DNA of 64,000 bases from Limanda limanda (lineage: Eukaryota; Chordata; Actinopteri; Pleuronectiformes; Pleuronectidae). Both the position numbers and the translations under genes were made by a program. The notes beneath the pieces were generated by a model. The model made no database searches. It was not told where the DNA came from and was given only the letters and a program-made list of their open reading frames with translations. Each line of letters opens with the position of its first letter. Positions within the stretch are counted from its first letter, which is position 1. Positions 9,768 to 23,763 of the stretch are shown one piece after another. The stretch covers positions 682,001 through 746,000 of the forward strand of contig NW_026870603.1 of NCBI RefSeq assembly GCF_963576545.1, written 5' to 3'.

Positions 9768-12700
9768 CTTGCAAGTAGGCTCTACCCCCACTAAATGGGG
9801 TAGCGCGCATCGATCGGTACCATCCTTGAGCTTCTCCGACTTTCGGAAGGGTTAGGGTTAGGGTTAGGGATGAAAGCACATAGGAGAAAGAGATATTCTT
9901 AATTAACTTTTTTTGTGAAGGTCGGAGAGACTTGCAAGTAGGCTCTACCCCCACTAAATGGGGTAGCGCACATCGATCGGTACCATCCTTGAGCTTCTCC
10001 GACTTTCGGAAGGGTTAGGGTTAGGGTTAGGGATGAAAGCACATAGGAGAAAGAGATATTCTTGAATAACTTTTTTTGTGAAGGTCGGAGAGACTTGCAA
10101 GTAGGCTCTACCCCCACTAAATGGGGTAGCGCGCATCGATCGGTACCATCCTTGAGCTTCTCCGACTTTCGGAAGGGTTAGGGTTAGGGATGAAAGCACA
10201 TAGGAGAAAGAGATATTCTTGAATAACTTTTTTTGTGAAGGTCGGAGAGACTTGGAAAGTGGTTGCATCTGGACTAATTTGGGTCCTGCGGATCGATTGG
10301 TACCATCCCCGAGCTTGTACGACCTTCGGAAGAGGTCGACCGACGAAATTCCCCCAAATCTGAGGAGATATTCTTGAATAACTTTTTTTGTGAAGGTCGG
10401 AGAGACTTGCAAGTAGGCTCTACCCCCACTAAATGGGGTAGCGCGCATCGATCGGTACCATCCTTGAGCTTCTCCGACTTTTGGAAGGGTTAGGGTTAGG
10501 GTTAGGGATGAAAGCACATAGGAGAAAGAGATATTCTTGAATAACTTTTTTTGTGAAGGTCGGAGAGACTTGCAAGTAGGCTCTACCCCCACTAAATGGG
10601 GTAGCGCGCATCGATCGGTACCATCCTTGAGCTTCTCCGACTTTCGGAAGGGTTAGGGTTAGGGTTAGGGATGAAAGCACATAGGAGAAAGAGATATTCT
10701 TAATTAACTTTTTTTGTGAAGGTCGGAGAGACTTGCAAGTAGGCTCTACCCCCACTAAATGGGGTAGCGCACATCGATCGGTACCATCCTTGAGCTTCTC
10801 CGACTTTCGGAAGGGTTAGGGTTAGGGTTAGGGATGAAAGCACATAGGAGAAAGAGATATTCTTGAATAACTTTTTTTGTGAAGGTCGGAGAGACTTGCA
10901 AGTAGGCTCTACCCCCACTAAATGGGGTAGCGCGCATCGATCGGTACCATCCTTGAGCTTCTCCGACTTTCGGAAGGGTTAGGGTTAGGGTTAGGGATGA
11001 AAGCACATAGGAGAAAGAGATATTCTTAATTAACTTTTTTTGTGAAGGTCGGAGAGACTTGCAAGTAGGCTCTACCCCCACTAAATGGGGTAGCGCACAT
11101 CGATCGGTACCATCCTTGAGCTTCTCCGACTTTCGGAAGGGTTAGGGTTAGGGTTAGGGATGAAAGCACATAGGAGAAAGAGATATTCTTGAATAACTTT
11201 TTTTGTGAAGGTCGGAGAGACTTGCAAGTAGGCTCTACCCCCACTAAATGGGGTAGCGCGCATCGATCGGTACCATCCTTGAGCTTCTCCGACTTTCGGA
11301 AGGGTTAGGGTTAGGGATGAAAGCACATAGGAGAAAGAGATATTCTTGAATAACTTTTTTTGTGAAGGTCGGAGAGACTTGGAAAGTGGTTGCATCTGGA
11401 CTAATTTGGGTCCTGCGGATCGATTGGTACCATCCCCGAGCTTGTACGACCTTCGGAAGAGGTCGACCGACGAAATTCCCCCAAATCTGAGGAGATATTC
11501 TTGAATAACTTTTTTTGTGAAGGTCGGAGAGACTTGCAAGTAGGCTCTACCCCCACTAAATGGGGTAGCGCACATCGATCGGTACCATCCTTGAGCTTCT
11601 CAGACTTTCGGAAGGGTTAGGGTTAGGGTTAGGGATGAAAGCACATAGGAGAAAGAGATATTCTTGAATAACTTTTTTTGTGAAGGTCGGAGAGACTTGC
11701 AAGTAGGCTCTACCCCCACTAAATGGGGTAGCGCGCATCGATCGGTACCATCCTTGAGCTTCTCCGACTTTCGGAAGGGTTAGGGTTAGGGTTAGGGATG
11801 AAAGCACATAGGAGAAAGAGATATTCTTAATTAACTTTTTTTGTGAAGGTCGGAGAGACTTGCAAGTAGGCTCTACCCCCACTAAATGGGGTAGCGCACA
11901 TCGATCGGTACCATCCTTGAGCTTCTCCGACTTTCGGAAGGGTTAGGGTTAGGGTTAGGGATGAAAGCACATAGGAGAAAGAGATATTCTTGAATAACTT
12001 TTTTTGTGAAGGTCGGAGAGACTTGCAAGTAGGCTCTACCCCCACTAAATGGGGTAGCGCGCATCGATCGGTACCATCCTTGAGCTTCTCCGACTTTCGG
12101 AAGGGTTAGGGTTAGGGATGAAAGCACATAGGAGAAAGAGATATTCTTGAATAACTTTTTTTGTGAAGGTCGGAGAGACTTGGAAAGTGGTTGCATCTGG
12201 ACTAATTTGGGTCCTGCGGATCGATTGGTACCATCCCCGAGCTTGTACGACCTTCGGAAGAGGTCGACCGACGAAATTCCCCCAAATCTGAGGAGATATT
12301 CTTGAATAACTTTTTTTGTGAAGGTCGGAGAGACTTGCAAGTAGGCTCTACCCCCACTAAATGGGGTAGCGCGCATCGATCGGTACCATCCTTGAGCTTC
12401 TCCGACTTTTGGAAGGGTTAGGGTTAGGGTTAGGGATGAAAGCACATAGGAGAAAGAGATATTCTTGAATAACTTTTTTTGTGAAGGTCGGAGAGACTTG
12501 CAAGTAGGCTCTACCCCCACTAAATGGGGTAGCGCGCATCGATCGGTACCATCCTTGAGCTTCTCCGACTTTCGGAAGGGTTAGGGTTAGGGTTAGGGAT
12601 GAAAGCACATAGGAGAAAGAGATATTCTTAATTAACTTTTTTTGTGAAGGTCGGAGAGACTTGCAAGTAGGCTCTACCCCCACTAAATGGGGTAGCGCAC

Positions 12701-13623
12701 ATCGATCGGTACCATCCTTGAGCTTCTCCGACTTTCGGAAGGGTTAGGGTTAGGGTTAGGGATGAAAGCACATAGGAGAAAGAGATATTCTTGAATAACT
12801 TTTTTTGTGAAGGTCGGAGAGACTTGCAAGTAGGCTCTACCCCCACTAAATGGGGTAGCGCGCATCGATCGGTACCATCCTTGAGCTTCTCCGACTTTCG
12901 GAAGGGTTAGGGTTAGGGTTAGGGATGAAAGCACATAGGAGAAAGAGATATTCTTAATTAACTTTTTTTGTGAAGGTCGGAGAGACTTGCAAGTAGGCTC
13001 TACCCCCACTAAATGGGGTAGCGCACATCGATCGGTACCATCCTTGAGCTTCTCCGACTTTCGGAAGGGTTAGGGTTAGGGTTAGGGATGAAAGCACATA
13101 GGAGAAAGAGATATTCTTGAATAACTTTTTTTGTGAAGGTCGGAGAGACTTGCAAGTAGGCTCTACCCCCACTAAATGGGGTAGCGCGCATCGATCGGTA
13201 CCATCCTTGAGCTTCTCCGACTTTCGGAAGGGTTAGGGTTAGGGATGAAAGCACATAGGAGAAAGAGATATTCTTGAATAACTTTTTTTGTGAAGGTCGG
13301 AGAGACTTGGAAAGTGGTTGCATCTGGACTAATTTGGGTCCTGCGGATCGATTGGTACCATCCCCGAGCTTGTACGACCTTCGGAAGAGGTCGACCGACG
13401 AAATTCCCCCAAATCTGAGGAGATATTCTTGAATAACTTTTTTTGTGAAGGTCGGAGAGACTTGCAAGTAGGCTCTACCCCCACTAAATGGGGTAGCGCA
13501 CATCGATCGGTACCATCCTTGAGCTTCTCAGACTTTCGGAAGGGTTAGGGTTAGGGTTAGGGATGAAAGCACATAGGAGAAAGAGATATTCTTGAATAAC
13601 TTTTTTTGTGAAGGTCGGAGAGA
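9768..13623 (+). repeat. 1928-bp twelve-unit tandem duplication private to R2
   Basis: Copies are 9768-11695 and 11696-13623, with the same order of eight full A, two short A and two B units, and the same variants (TTAATTAA, GCGCAC, CTCAGAC). The junction is the CTCAGAC unit 11533 followed by the TTAATTAA unit 11696. In R1 and R3 the CTCAGAC unit is followed by the GGATTAGGG unit. R1 and R3 lack the duplication, so it arose after R2 and R3 separated or was lost from R3. Confidence 0.88.
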
Positions 13624-14112
13624 CTTGCAAGTAGGCTCTACCCCCACTAAATGGGGTAGCGCGCATCGATCGGTACCATCCTTGAGCTTCTCCGACTTTT
13701 GGAAGGATTAGGGTTAGGGTTAGGGATGAAAGCACATAGGAGAAAGAGATATTCTTGAATAACTTTTTTTGTGAAGGTCGGAGAGACTTGCAAGTAGGCT
13801 CTACCCCCACTAAATGGGGTAGCGCACATCGATCGGTACCATCCTTGAGCTTCTCCGACTTTCGGAAGGGTTAGGGTTAGGGTTAGGGATGAAAGCACAT
13901 AGGAGAAAGAGATATTCTTGAATAACTTTTTTTGTGAAGGTCGGAGAGACTTGCAAGTAGGCTCTACCCCCACTAAATGGGGTAACGCGCATCGATCGGT
14001 ACCATCCTTGAGCTTCTCCGACTTTCGGAAGGGTTAGGGTTAGGGTTAGGGATGAAAGCACATAGGAGAAAGAGATATTCTTGAATAACTTTTTTTGTGA
14101 AGGTCGGAGAGA

Positions 14113-16036
14113 CTTGGAAAGTGGTTGCATCTGGACTAATTTGGGTCCTGCGGATCGATTGGTACCATCCCCGAGCTTGTACGACCTTCGGAAGAGGTCG
14201 ACTGACGAAATTCCCCCAAATCTGAGGAGATATTCTTGAATAACTTTTTTTGTGAAGGTCGGAGAGACTTGCAAGTAGGCTCTACCCCCACTAAATGGGG
14301 TAGCGCACATCGATCGGTACCATCCTTGAGCTTCTCCGACTTTCGGAAGGGTTAGGGTTAGGGTTAGGGATGAAAGCACATAGGAGAAAGAGATATTCTT
14401 GAATAACTTTTTTTGTGAAGGTCGGAGAGACTTGCAAGTAGGCTCTACCCCCACTAAATGGGGTAGCGCGCATCGATCGGTACCATCCTTGAGCTTCTCC
14501 GACTTTCGGAAGGGTTAGGGTTAGGGTTAGGGATGAAAGCACATAGGAGAAAGAGATATTCTTGAATAACTTTTTTTGTGAAGGTCGGAGAGACTTGGAA
14601 AGTGGTTGCATCTGGACTAATTTGGGTCCTGCGGATCGATTGGTACCATCCCCGAGCTTGTACGACCTTCGGAAGAGGTCGACCGACGAAATTCCCCCAA
14701 ATCTGAGGAGATATTCTTGAATAACTTTTTTTGTGAAGGTCGGAGAGACTTGCAAGTAGTCTCTACCCCCACTAAATGGGGTAGCGCGCATCGATCGGTA
14801 CCATCCTTGAGCTTCTCCGACTTTCGGAAGGGTTAGGGTTAGGGTTAGGGATGAAAGCACATAGGAGAAAGAGATATTCTTGAATAACTTTTTTTGTGAA
14901 GGTCGGAGAGACTTGCAAGTAGGCTCTACTCCCACTAAATGGGGTAGCGCGCATCGATCGGTACCATCCTTGAGCTTCTCCGACTTTCGGAAGGGTTAGG
15001 GTTAGGGTTAGGGATGAAAGCACATAGGAGAAAGAGATATTCTTGAATAACTTTTTTTGTGAAGGTCGGAGAGACTTGGAAAGTGGTTGCATCTGGACTA
15101 ATTTGGGTCCTGCGGATCGATTAGTACCATCCCCGAGCTTGTACGACCTTCGGAAGAGGTCGACCGACGAAATTCCCCCAAATCTGAGGAGATATTCTTG
15201 AATAACTTTTTTTGTGAAGGTCGGAGAGACTTGCAAGTAGGCTCTACCCCCACTAAATGGGGTTGCGCACATCGATCGGTACCATCTTTGAGCTTCTCCG
15301 ACTTTCGGAAGGGTTAGGGTTAGGGTTAGGGATGAAAGCACATAGGAGAAAGAGATATTCTTGAATAACTTTTTTTGTGAAGGTCGGAGAGACTTGCAAG
15401 TAGGCTCTACTCCCACTAAATGGGGTAGCGCGCATCGATCGGTACCATCCTTGAGCTTCTCCGACTTTCGGAAGGGTTAGGGTTAGGGTTAGGGATGAAA
15501 GCACATAGGAGAAAGAGATATTCTTGAATAACTTTTTTTGTGAAGGTCGGAGAGACTTGGAAAGTGGTTGCATCTGGACTAATTTGGGTCCTGCGGATCG
15601 ATTAGTACCATCCCCGAGCTTGTACGACCTTCGGAAGAGGTCGACCGACGAAATTCCCCCAAATCTGAGGAGATATTCTTGAATAACTTTTTTTGTGAAG
15701 GTCGGAGAGACTTGCAAGTAGGCTCTACCCCCACTAAATGGGGTTGCGCACATCGATCGGTACCATCTTTGAGCTTCTCCGACTTTCGGAAGGGTTAGGG
15801 TTAGGGTTAGGGATGAAAGCACATAGGAGAAAGAGATATTCTTGAATAACTTTTTTTGTGAAGGTCGGAGAGACTTGCAAGTAGGCTCTACTCCCACTAA
15901 ATGGGGTAGCGCGCATCGATCGGTACCATCCTTGAGCTTCTCCGACTTTCGGAAGGGTTAGGGTTAGGGTTAGGGATGAAAGCACATAGGAGAAAGAGAT
16001 ATTCTTGAATAACTTTTTTTGTGAAGGTCGGAGAGA
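14113..16036 (+). repeat. Regular AAB run, 4 x 481 bp
   Basis: BAA repeats four times (B at 14113, 14594, 15075, 15556). The last two copies share GATTAGTACC in B and GGTTGCGCAC plus CCATCTTTGAG in the following A. In R3 the corresponding region is shorter by 807 bp. Confidence 0.92.
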
Positions 16037-19000
16037 CTTGGAAAGTGGTTGCATCTGGACTAATTTGGGTCCTGCAGATCGATTAGTACCATCCCCGAGC
16101 TTGTACGACCTTCGGAAGAGGTCGACCGACGAAATTCCCCCAAATCTGAGGAGATATTCTTGAATAACTTTTTTTGTGAAGGTCGGAGAGACTTGCAAGT
16201 AGGCTCTACCCCCACTAAATGGGGTTGCGCGCATCGATCGGTACCATCTTTGAGCTTCTCCGACTTTCGGAAGGGTTAGGGTTAGGGTTAGGGATGAAAG
16301 CACATAGGAGAAAGAGATATTCTTGAATAACTTTTTTTGTGAAGGTTGGAGAGACTTGCAAGTAGGCTCTACCCCCACTAAATGGGGTAGCGCGCATCGA
16401 TCGGTACCATCCTTGAGCTTCTCCGACTTTCGGAAGGGTTAGGGTTAGGGTTAGGGATGAAAGCACATAGGAGAAAGAGATATTCTTGAATAACTTTTTT
16501 TGTGAAGGTCGGAGAGACTTGCAAGTAGGCTCTACCCCCACTAAATGGGGTAGCGCGCATCGATCAGTACCATCCTTGAGCTTCTCCGACTTTCGGAAGG
16601 GTTAGGGTTAGGGTTAGGGATGAAAGCACATAGGAGAAGGAGATATTCTTGAATAACTTTTTTTGTGAAGGTCGGAGAGACTTGCAAGTAGGCTCTACCC
16701 CCACTAAATGGGGTAGCGCGCATCGATCGGTACCATCCTTGAGCTTCTCCGACTTTCGGAAGGGTTAGGGTTAGGGTTAGGGATGAAAGCACATAGGAGA
16801 AAGAGATATTCTTGAATAACTTTTTTTGTGAAGGTCGGAGAGACTTGCAAGTAGGCTCTACCCCCACTAAATGGGGTAGCGCGCATCGATCGGTACCATC
16901 CTTGAGCTTCTCCGACTTTCGGAAGGGTTAGGGTTAGGGTTAGGGATGAAAGCACATAGGAGAAAGAGATATTCTTGAATAACTTTTTTTGTGAAGGTCG
17001 GAGAGACTTGGAAAGTGGTTGCATCTGGACTAATTTGGGTCCTGCGGATCGATTGGTACCATCCCCGAGCTTGTACGACCTTCGGAAGAGGTCGACCGAC
17101 GAAATTCCCCCAAAATCTGAGGAGATATTCTTGAATAACTTTTTTTGTGAAGGTCGGAGAGACTTGCAAGTAGGCTCTACCCCCACTAAATGGGGTAGCG
17201 CGCATCGATCGGTACCATCCTTGAGCTTCTCCGACTTTCGGAAGGGTTAGGGTTAGGGTTAGGGATGAAAGCACATAGGAGAAAGAGATATTCTTGAATA
17301 ACTTTTTTTGTGAAGGTTGGAGAGACTTGCAAGTAGGCTCTACCCCCACTAAATGGGGTAGCGCGCATCGATCGGTACCATCCTTGAGCTTCTCCGACTT
17401 TCGGAAGGGTTAGGGTTAGGGTTAGGGATGAAAGCACATAGGAGAAAGAGATATTCTTGAATAACTTTTTTTGTGAAGGTCGGAGAGACTTGCAAGTAGG
17501 CTCTACCCCCACTAAATGGGGTAGCGGGCATCGATCGGTACCATCCTTGAGCTTCTCCGACTTTTGGAAGGGTTAGGGTTAGGGTTAGGGATGAAAGCAC
17601 ATAGGAGAAAGAGATATTCTTGAATAACTTTTTTTGTGAAGGTCGGAGAGACTTGCAAGTAGGCTCTACCCCCACTAAATGGGGTAGCGCGCATCGATCG
17701 GTACCATCCTTGAGCTTCTCCGACTTTCGGAAGGGTTAGGGTTAGGGTTAGGGATGAAAGCACATAGGAGAAAGAGATATTCTTAATTAACTTTTTTTGT
17801 GAAGGTCGGAGAGACTTGCAAGTAGGCTCTACCCCCACTAAATGGGGTAGCGCACATCGATCGGTACCATCCTTGAGCTTCTCCGACTTTCGGAAGGGTT
17901 AGGGTTAGGGTTAGGGATGAAAGCACATAGGAGAAAGAGATATTCTTGAATAACTTTTTTTGTGAAGGTCGGAGAGACTTGCAAGTAGGCTCTACCCCCA
18001 CTAAATGGGGTAGCGCGCATCGATCGGTACCATCCTTGAGCTTCTCCGACTTTCGGAAGGGTTAGGGTTAGGGATGAAAGCACATAGGAGAAAGAGATAT
18101 TCTTGAATAACTTTTTTTGTGAAGGTCGGAGAGACTTGGAAAGTGGTTGCATCTGGACTAATTTGGGTCCTGCGGATCGATTGGTACCATCCCCGAGCTT
18201 GTACGACCTTCGGAAGAGGTCGACCGACGAAATTCCCCCAAATCTGAGGAGATATTCTTGAATAACTTTTTTTGTGAAGGTCGGAGAGACTTGCAAGTAG
18301 GCTCTACCCCCACTAAATGGGGTTGCGCGCATCGATCGGTACCATCCTTGAGCTTCTCCGACTTTCGGAAGGGTTAGGGTTAGGGTTAGGGATGAAAGCA
18401 CATAGGAGAAAGAGATATTCTTGAATAACTTTTTTTGTGAAGGTCGGAGAGACTTGCAAGTAGGCTCTACCCCCACTAAATGGGGTAGCACACATCGATC
18501 GGTACCATCCTTGAGCTTCTCCGACTTTCGGAAGGGTTAGGGTTAGGGTTAGGGATGAAAGCACATAGGAGAAAGAGATATTCTTGAATAACTTTTTTTG
18601 TGAAGGTCGGAGAGACTTGCAAGTAGGCTCTACCCCCACTAAATGGCGTAGCGCACATCGATCGGTACCATCCTTGAGCTTCTCCGACTTTCGGAAGGGT
18701 TAGGGTTAGGGTTAGGGATGAAAGCACATAGGAGAAAGAGATATTCTTGAATAACTTTTTTTGTGAAGGTCGGAGAGACTTGGAAAGTGGTTGCATCTGG
18801 ACTAATTTGGGTCCTGCGGATCGATTGGTACCATCCCCGAGCTTGTACGACCTTCGGAAGAGGTCGACCGACGAAATTCCCCCAAATCTGAGGAGATATT
18901 CTTGAATAACTTTTTTTGTGAAGGTCGGAGAGACTTGCAAGTAGGCTCTACCCCCACTAAATGGGGTAGCGCGCATCGATCGGTACCATCCTTGAGCTTC

Positions 19001-20060
19001 TCCGACTTTCGGAAGGGTTAGGGTTAGGGTTAGGGATGAAAGCACATAGGAGAAAGAGATATTCTTGAATAACTTTTTTTGTGAAGGTCGGAGAGACTTG
19101 CAAGTAGGCTCTACCCCCACTAAATGGGGTAGCGCGCATCGATCGGTACCATCCTTGAGCTTCTCCGACTTTCGGAAGGGTTAGGGTTAGGGATGAAAGC
19201 ACATAGGAGAAAGAGATATTCTTGAATAACTTTTTTTGTGAAGGTCGGAGAGACTTGGAAAGTGGTTGCATCTGGACTAATTTGGGTCCTGCGGATCGAT
19301 TGGTACCATCCCCGAGCTTGTACGACCTTCGGAAGAGGTCGACCGACGAAATTCCCCCAAATCTGAGGAGATATTCTTGAATAACTTTTTTTGTGAAGGT
19401 CGGAGAGACTTGCAAGTAGGCTCTACCCCCACTAAATGGGGTAGCGCACATCGATCGGTACCATCCTTGAGCTTCTCCGACTTTCGGAAGGGTTAGGGTT
19501 AGGGTTAGGGATGAAAGCACATAGGAGAAAGAGATATTCTTGAATAACTTTTTTTGTGAAGGTCGGAGAGACTTGCAAGTAGGCTTTACCCCCACTAAAT
19601 GGGGTAGCGCGCATCGATCGGTACCATCCTTGAGCTTCTCCGACTTTTGGAAGGATTAGGGTTAGGGTTAGGGATGAAAGCACATAGGAGAAAGAGATAT
19701 TCTTGAATAACTTTTTTTGTGAAGGTCGGAGAGACTTGCAAGTAGGCTCTACCCCCACTAAATGGGGTAGCGCACATCGATCGGTACCATCCTTGAGCTT
19801 CTCCGACTTTCGGAAGGGTTAGGGTTAGGGTTAGGGATGAAAGCACATAGGAGAAAGAGATATTCTTGAATAACTTTTTTTGTGAAGGTCGGAGAGACTT
19901 GCAAGTAGGCTCTACCCCCACTAAATGGGGTAGCGCGCATCGATCGGTACCATCCTTGAGCTTCTCCGACTTTCGGAAGGGTTAGGGTTAGGGTTAGGGA
20001 TGAAAGCACATAGGAGAAAGAGATATTCTTGAATAACTTTTTTTGTGAAGGTCGGAGAGA

Positions 20061-21503
20061 CTTGGAAAGTGGTTGCATCTGGACTAATTTGGGTCCTGCG
20101 GATCGATTGGTACCATCCCCGAGCTTGTACGACCTTCGGAAGAGGTCGACTGACGAAATTCCCCCAAATCTGAGGAGATATTCTTGAATAACTTTTTTTG
20201 TGAAGGTCGGAGAGACTTGCAAGTAGGCTCTACCCCCACTAAATGGGGTAGCGCACATCGATCGGTACCATCCTTGAGCTTCTCCGACTTTCGGAAGGGT
20301 TAGGGTTAGGGTTAGGGATGAAAGCACATAGGAGAAAGAGATATTCTTGAATAACTTTTTTTGTGAAGGTCGGAGAGACTTGCAAGTAGGCTCTACCCCC
20401 ACTAAATGGGGTAGCGCGCATCGATCGGTACCATCCTTGAGCTTCTCCGACTTTCGGAAGGGTTAGGGTTAGGGTTAGGGATGAAAGCACATAGGAGAAA
20501 GAGATATTCTTGAATAACTTTTTTTGTGAAGGTCGGAGAGACTTGGAAAGTGGTTGCATCTGGACTAATTTGGGTCCTGCGGATCGATTGGTACCATCCC
20601 CGAGCTTGTACGACCTTCGGAAGAGGTCGACCGACGAAATTCCCCCAAATCTGAGGAGATATTCTTGAATAACTTTTTTTGTGAAGGTCGGAGAGACTTG
20701 CAAGTAGTCTCTACCCCCACTAAATGGGGTAGCGCGCATCGATCGGTACCATCCTTGAGCTTCTCCGACTTTCGGAAGGGTTAGGGTTAGGGTTAGGGAT
20801 GAAAGCACATAGGAGAAAGAGATATTCTTGAATAACTTTTTTTGTGAAGGTCGGAGAGACTTGCAAGTAGGCTCTACTCCCACTAAATGGGGTAGCGCGC
20901 ATCGATCGGTACCATCCTTGAGCTTCTCCGACTTTCGGAAGGGTTAGGGTTAGGGTTAGGGATGAAAGCACATAGGAGAAAGAGATATTCTTGAATAACT
21001 TTTTTTGTGAAGGTCGGAGAGACTTGGAAAGTGGTTGCATCTGGACTAATTTGGGTCCTGCGGATCGATTAGTACCATCCCCGAGCTTGTACGACCTTCG
21101 GAAGAGGTCGACCGACGAAATTCCCCCAAATCTGAGGAGATATTCTTGAATAACTTTTTTTGTGAAGGTCGGAGAGACTTGCAAGTAGGCTCTACCCCCA
21201 CTAAATGGGGTTGCGCGCATCGATCGGTACCATCTTTGAGCTTCTCCGACTTTCGGAAGGGTTAGGGTTAGGGTTAGGGATGAAAGCACATAGGAGAAAG
21301 AGATATTCTTGAATAACTTTTTTTGTGAAGGTCGGAGAGACTTGCAAGTAGGCTCTACTCCCACTAAATGGGGTAGCGCGCATCGATCGGTACCATCCTT
21401 GAGCTTCTCCGACTTTCGGAAGGGTTAGGGTTAGGGTTAGGGATGAAAGCACATAGGAGAAAGAGATATTCTTGAATAACTTTTTTTGTGAAGGTCGGAG
21501 AGA
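20061..21503 (+). repeat. Regular AAB run, 3 x 481 bp
   Basis: B units are at 20061, 20542 and 21023. It is repeated in R3 at 60091-61533 and is related to the runs at 23764-25687 and 27133-28575. Confidence 0.92.
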
Positions 21504-23763
21504 CTTGGAAAGTGGTTGCATCTGGACTAATTTGGGTCCTGCGGATCGATTAGTACCATCCCCGAGCTTGTACGACCTTCGGAAGAGGTCGACCGACGAA
21601 ATTCCCCCAAATCTGAGGAGATATTCTTGAATAACTTTTTTTGTGAAGGTCGGAGAGACTTGCAAGTAGGCTCTACCCCCACTAAATGGGGTTGCGCGCA
21701 TCGATCTGTACCATCTTTGAGCTTCTCCGACTTTCGGAAGGGTTAGGGTTAGGGTTAGGGATGAAAGCACATAGGAGAAAGAGATATTCTTGAATAACTT
21801 TTTTTGTGAAGGTTGGAGAGACTTGCAAGTAGGCTCTACCCCCACTAAATGGGGTAGCGCGCATCGATCGGTACCATCCTTGAGCTTCTCCGACTTTCGG
21901 AAGGGTTAGGGTTAGGGTTAGGGATGAAAGCACATAGGAGAAAGAGATATTCTTGAATAACTTTTTTTGTGAAGGTCGGAGAGACTTGCAAGTAGGCTCT
22001 ACCCCCACTAAATGGGGTAGCGCGCATCGATCAGTACCATCCTTGAGCTTCTCCGACTTTCGGAAGGGTTAGGGTTAGGGATGAAAGCACATAGGAGAAA
22101 GAGATATTCTTGAATAACTTTTTTTGTGAAGGTCGGAGAGACTTGCAAGTAGGCTCTACCCCCACTAAATGGGGTAGCGCGCATCGATCGGTACCATCCT
22201 TGAGCTTCTCCGACTTTCGGAAGGGTTAGGGTTAGGGTTAGGGATGAAAGCACATAGGAGAAAGAGATATTCTTGAATAACTTTTTTTGTGAAGGTCGGA
22301 GAGACTTGCAAGTAGGCTCTACCCCCACTAAATGGGGTAGCGCGCATCGATCGGTACCATCCTTGAGCTTCTCCGACTTTCGGAAGGGTTAGGGTTAGGG
22401 TTAGGGATGAAAGCACATAGGAGAAAGAGATATTCTTGAATAACTTTTTTTGTGAAGGTCGGAGAGACTTGCAAGTAGGCTCTACCCCCACTAAATGGGG
22501 TAGCGCGCATCGATCGGTACCATCCTTGAGCTTCTCCGACTTTCGGAAGGGTTAGGGTTAGGGTTAGGGATGAAAGCACATAGGAGAAAGAGATATTCTT
22601 GAATAACTTTTTTTGTGAAGGTCGGAGAGACTTGCAAGTAGGCTCTACCCCCACTAAATGGGGTAACGCGCATCGATCGGTACCATCTTTGAGCTTCTCC
22701 GACTTTCGGAAGGGTTAGGGTTAGGGTTAGGGATGAAAGCACATAGGAGAAAGAGATATTCTTGAATAACTTTTTTTGTGAAGGTCGGAGAGACTTGCAA
22801 GTAAGCTCTACCCCCACTAAATGGGGTAGCGCGCATCGATCGGTACTATCCTTGAGCTTCTCCGACTTTCGGAAGGGTTAGGGTTAGGGTTAGGGATGAA
22901 AGCACATAGGAGAAAGAGATATTCTTGAATAACTTTTTTTGTGAAGGTCGGAGAGACTTGGAAAGTGGTTGCATCTGGACTAATTTGGGTCCTGCAGATC
23001 GATTGGTACCATCCCCGAGCTTGTACGACCTTCGGAAGAGGTCGACCGACGAAATTCCCCCAAATCTGAGGAGATATTCTTGAATAACTTTTTTTGTGAA
23101 GGTCGGAGAGACTTGCAAGTAGGCTCTACCCCCACTAAATGGGGTAGCGCACATCGATCGGTACCATCCTTGAGCTTCTCCGACTTTCGGAAGGGTTAGG
23201 GTTAGGGTTAGGGATGAAAGCACATAGGAGAAAGAGATATTCTTGAATAACTTTTTTTGTGAAGGTCGGAGAGACTTGCAAGTAGGCTCTACCCCCACTA
23301 AATGGGGTAGCGCGCATCGATCGGTACCATCTTTGAGCTTCTCCGACTTTTGGAAGGGTTAGGGTTAGGGTTAGGGATGAAAGCACATAGGAGAAAGAGA
23401 TATTCTTGAATAACTTTTTTTGTGAAGGTCGGAGAGACTTGCAAGTAGGCTCTACCCCCACTAAATGGGGTAGCGCGCATCGATCGGTACCATCCTTGAG
23501 CTTCTCCGACTTTCGGAAGGGTTAGGGTTAGGGTTAGGGATGAAAGCACATAGGAGAAAGAGATATTCTTGAAAAACTTTTTTTGTGAAGGTCGGAGAGA
23601 CTTGCAAGTAGGCTCTACCCCCACTAAATGGGGTAGCGCGCATCGATCGGTACCATCCTTGAGCTTCTCCGACTTTCGGAAGGGTTAGGGTTAGGGTTAG
23701 GGATGAAAGCACATAGGAGAAAGAGATATTCTTGAATAACTTTTTTTGTGAAGGTCGGAGAGA

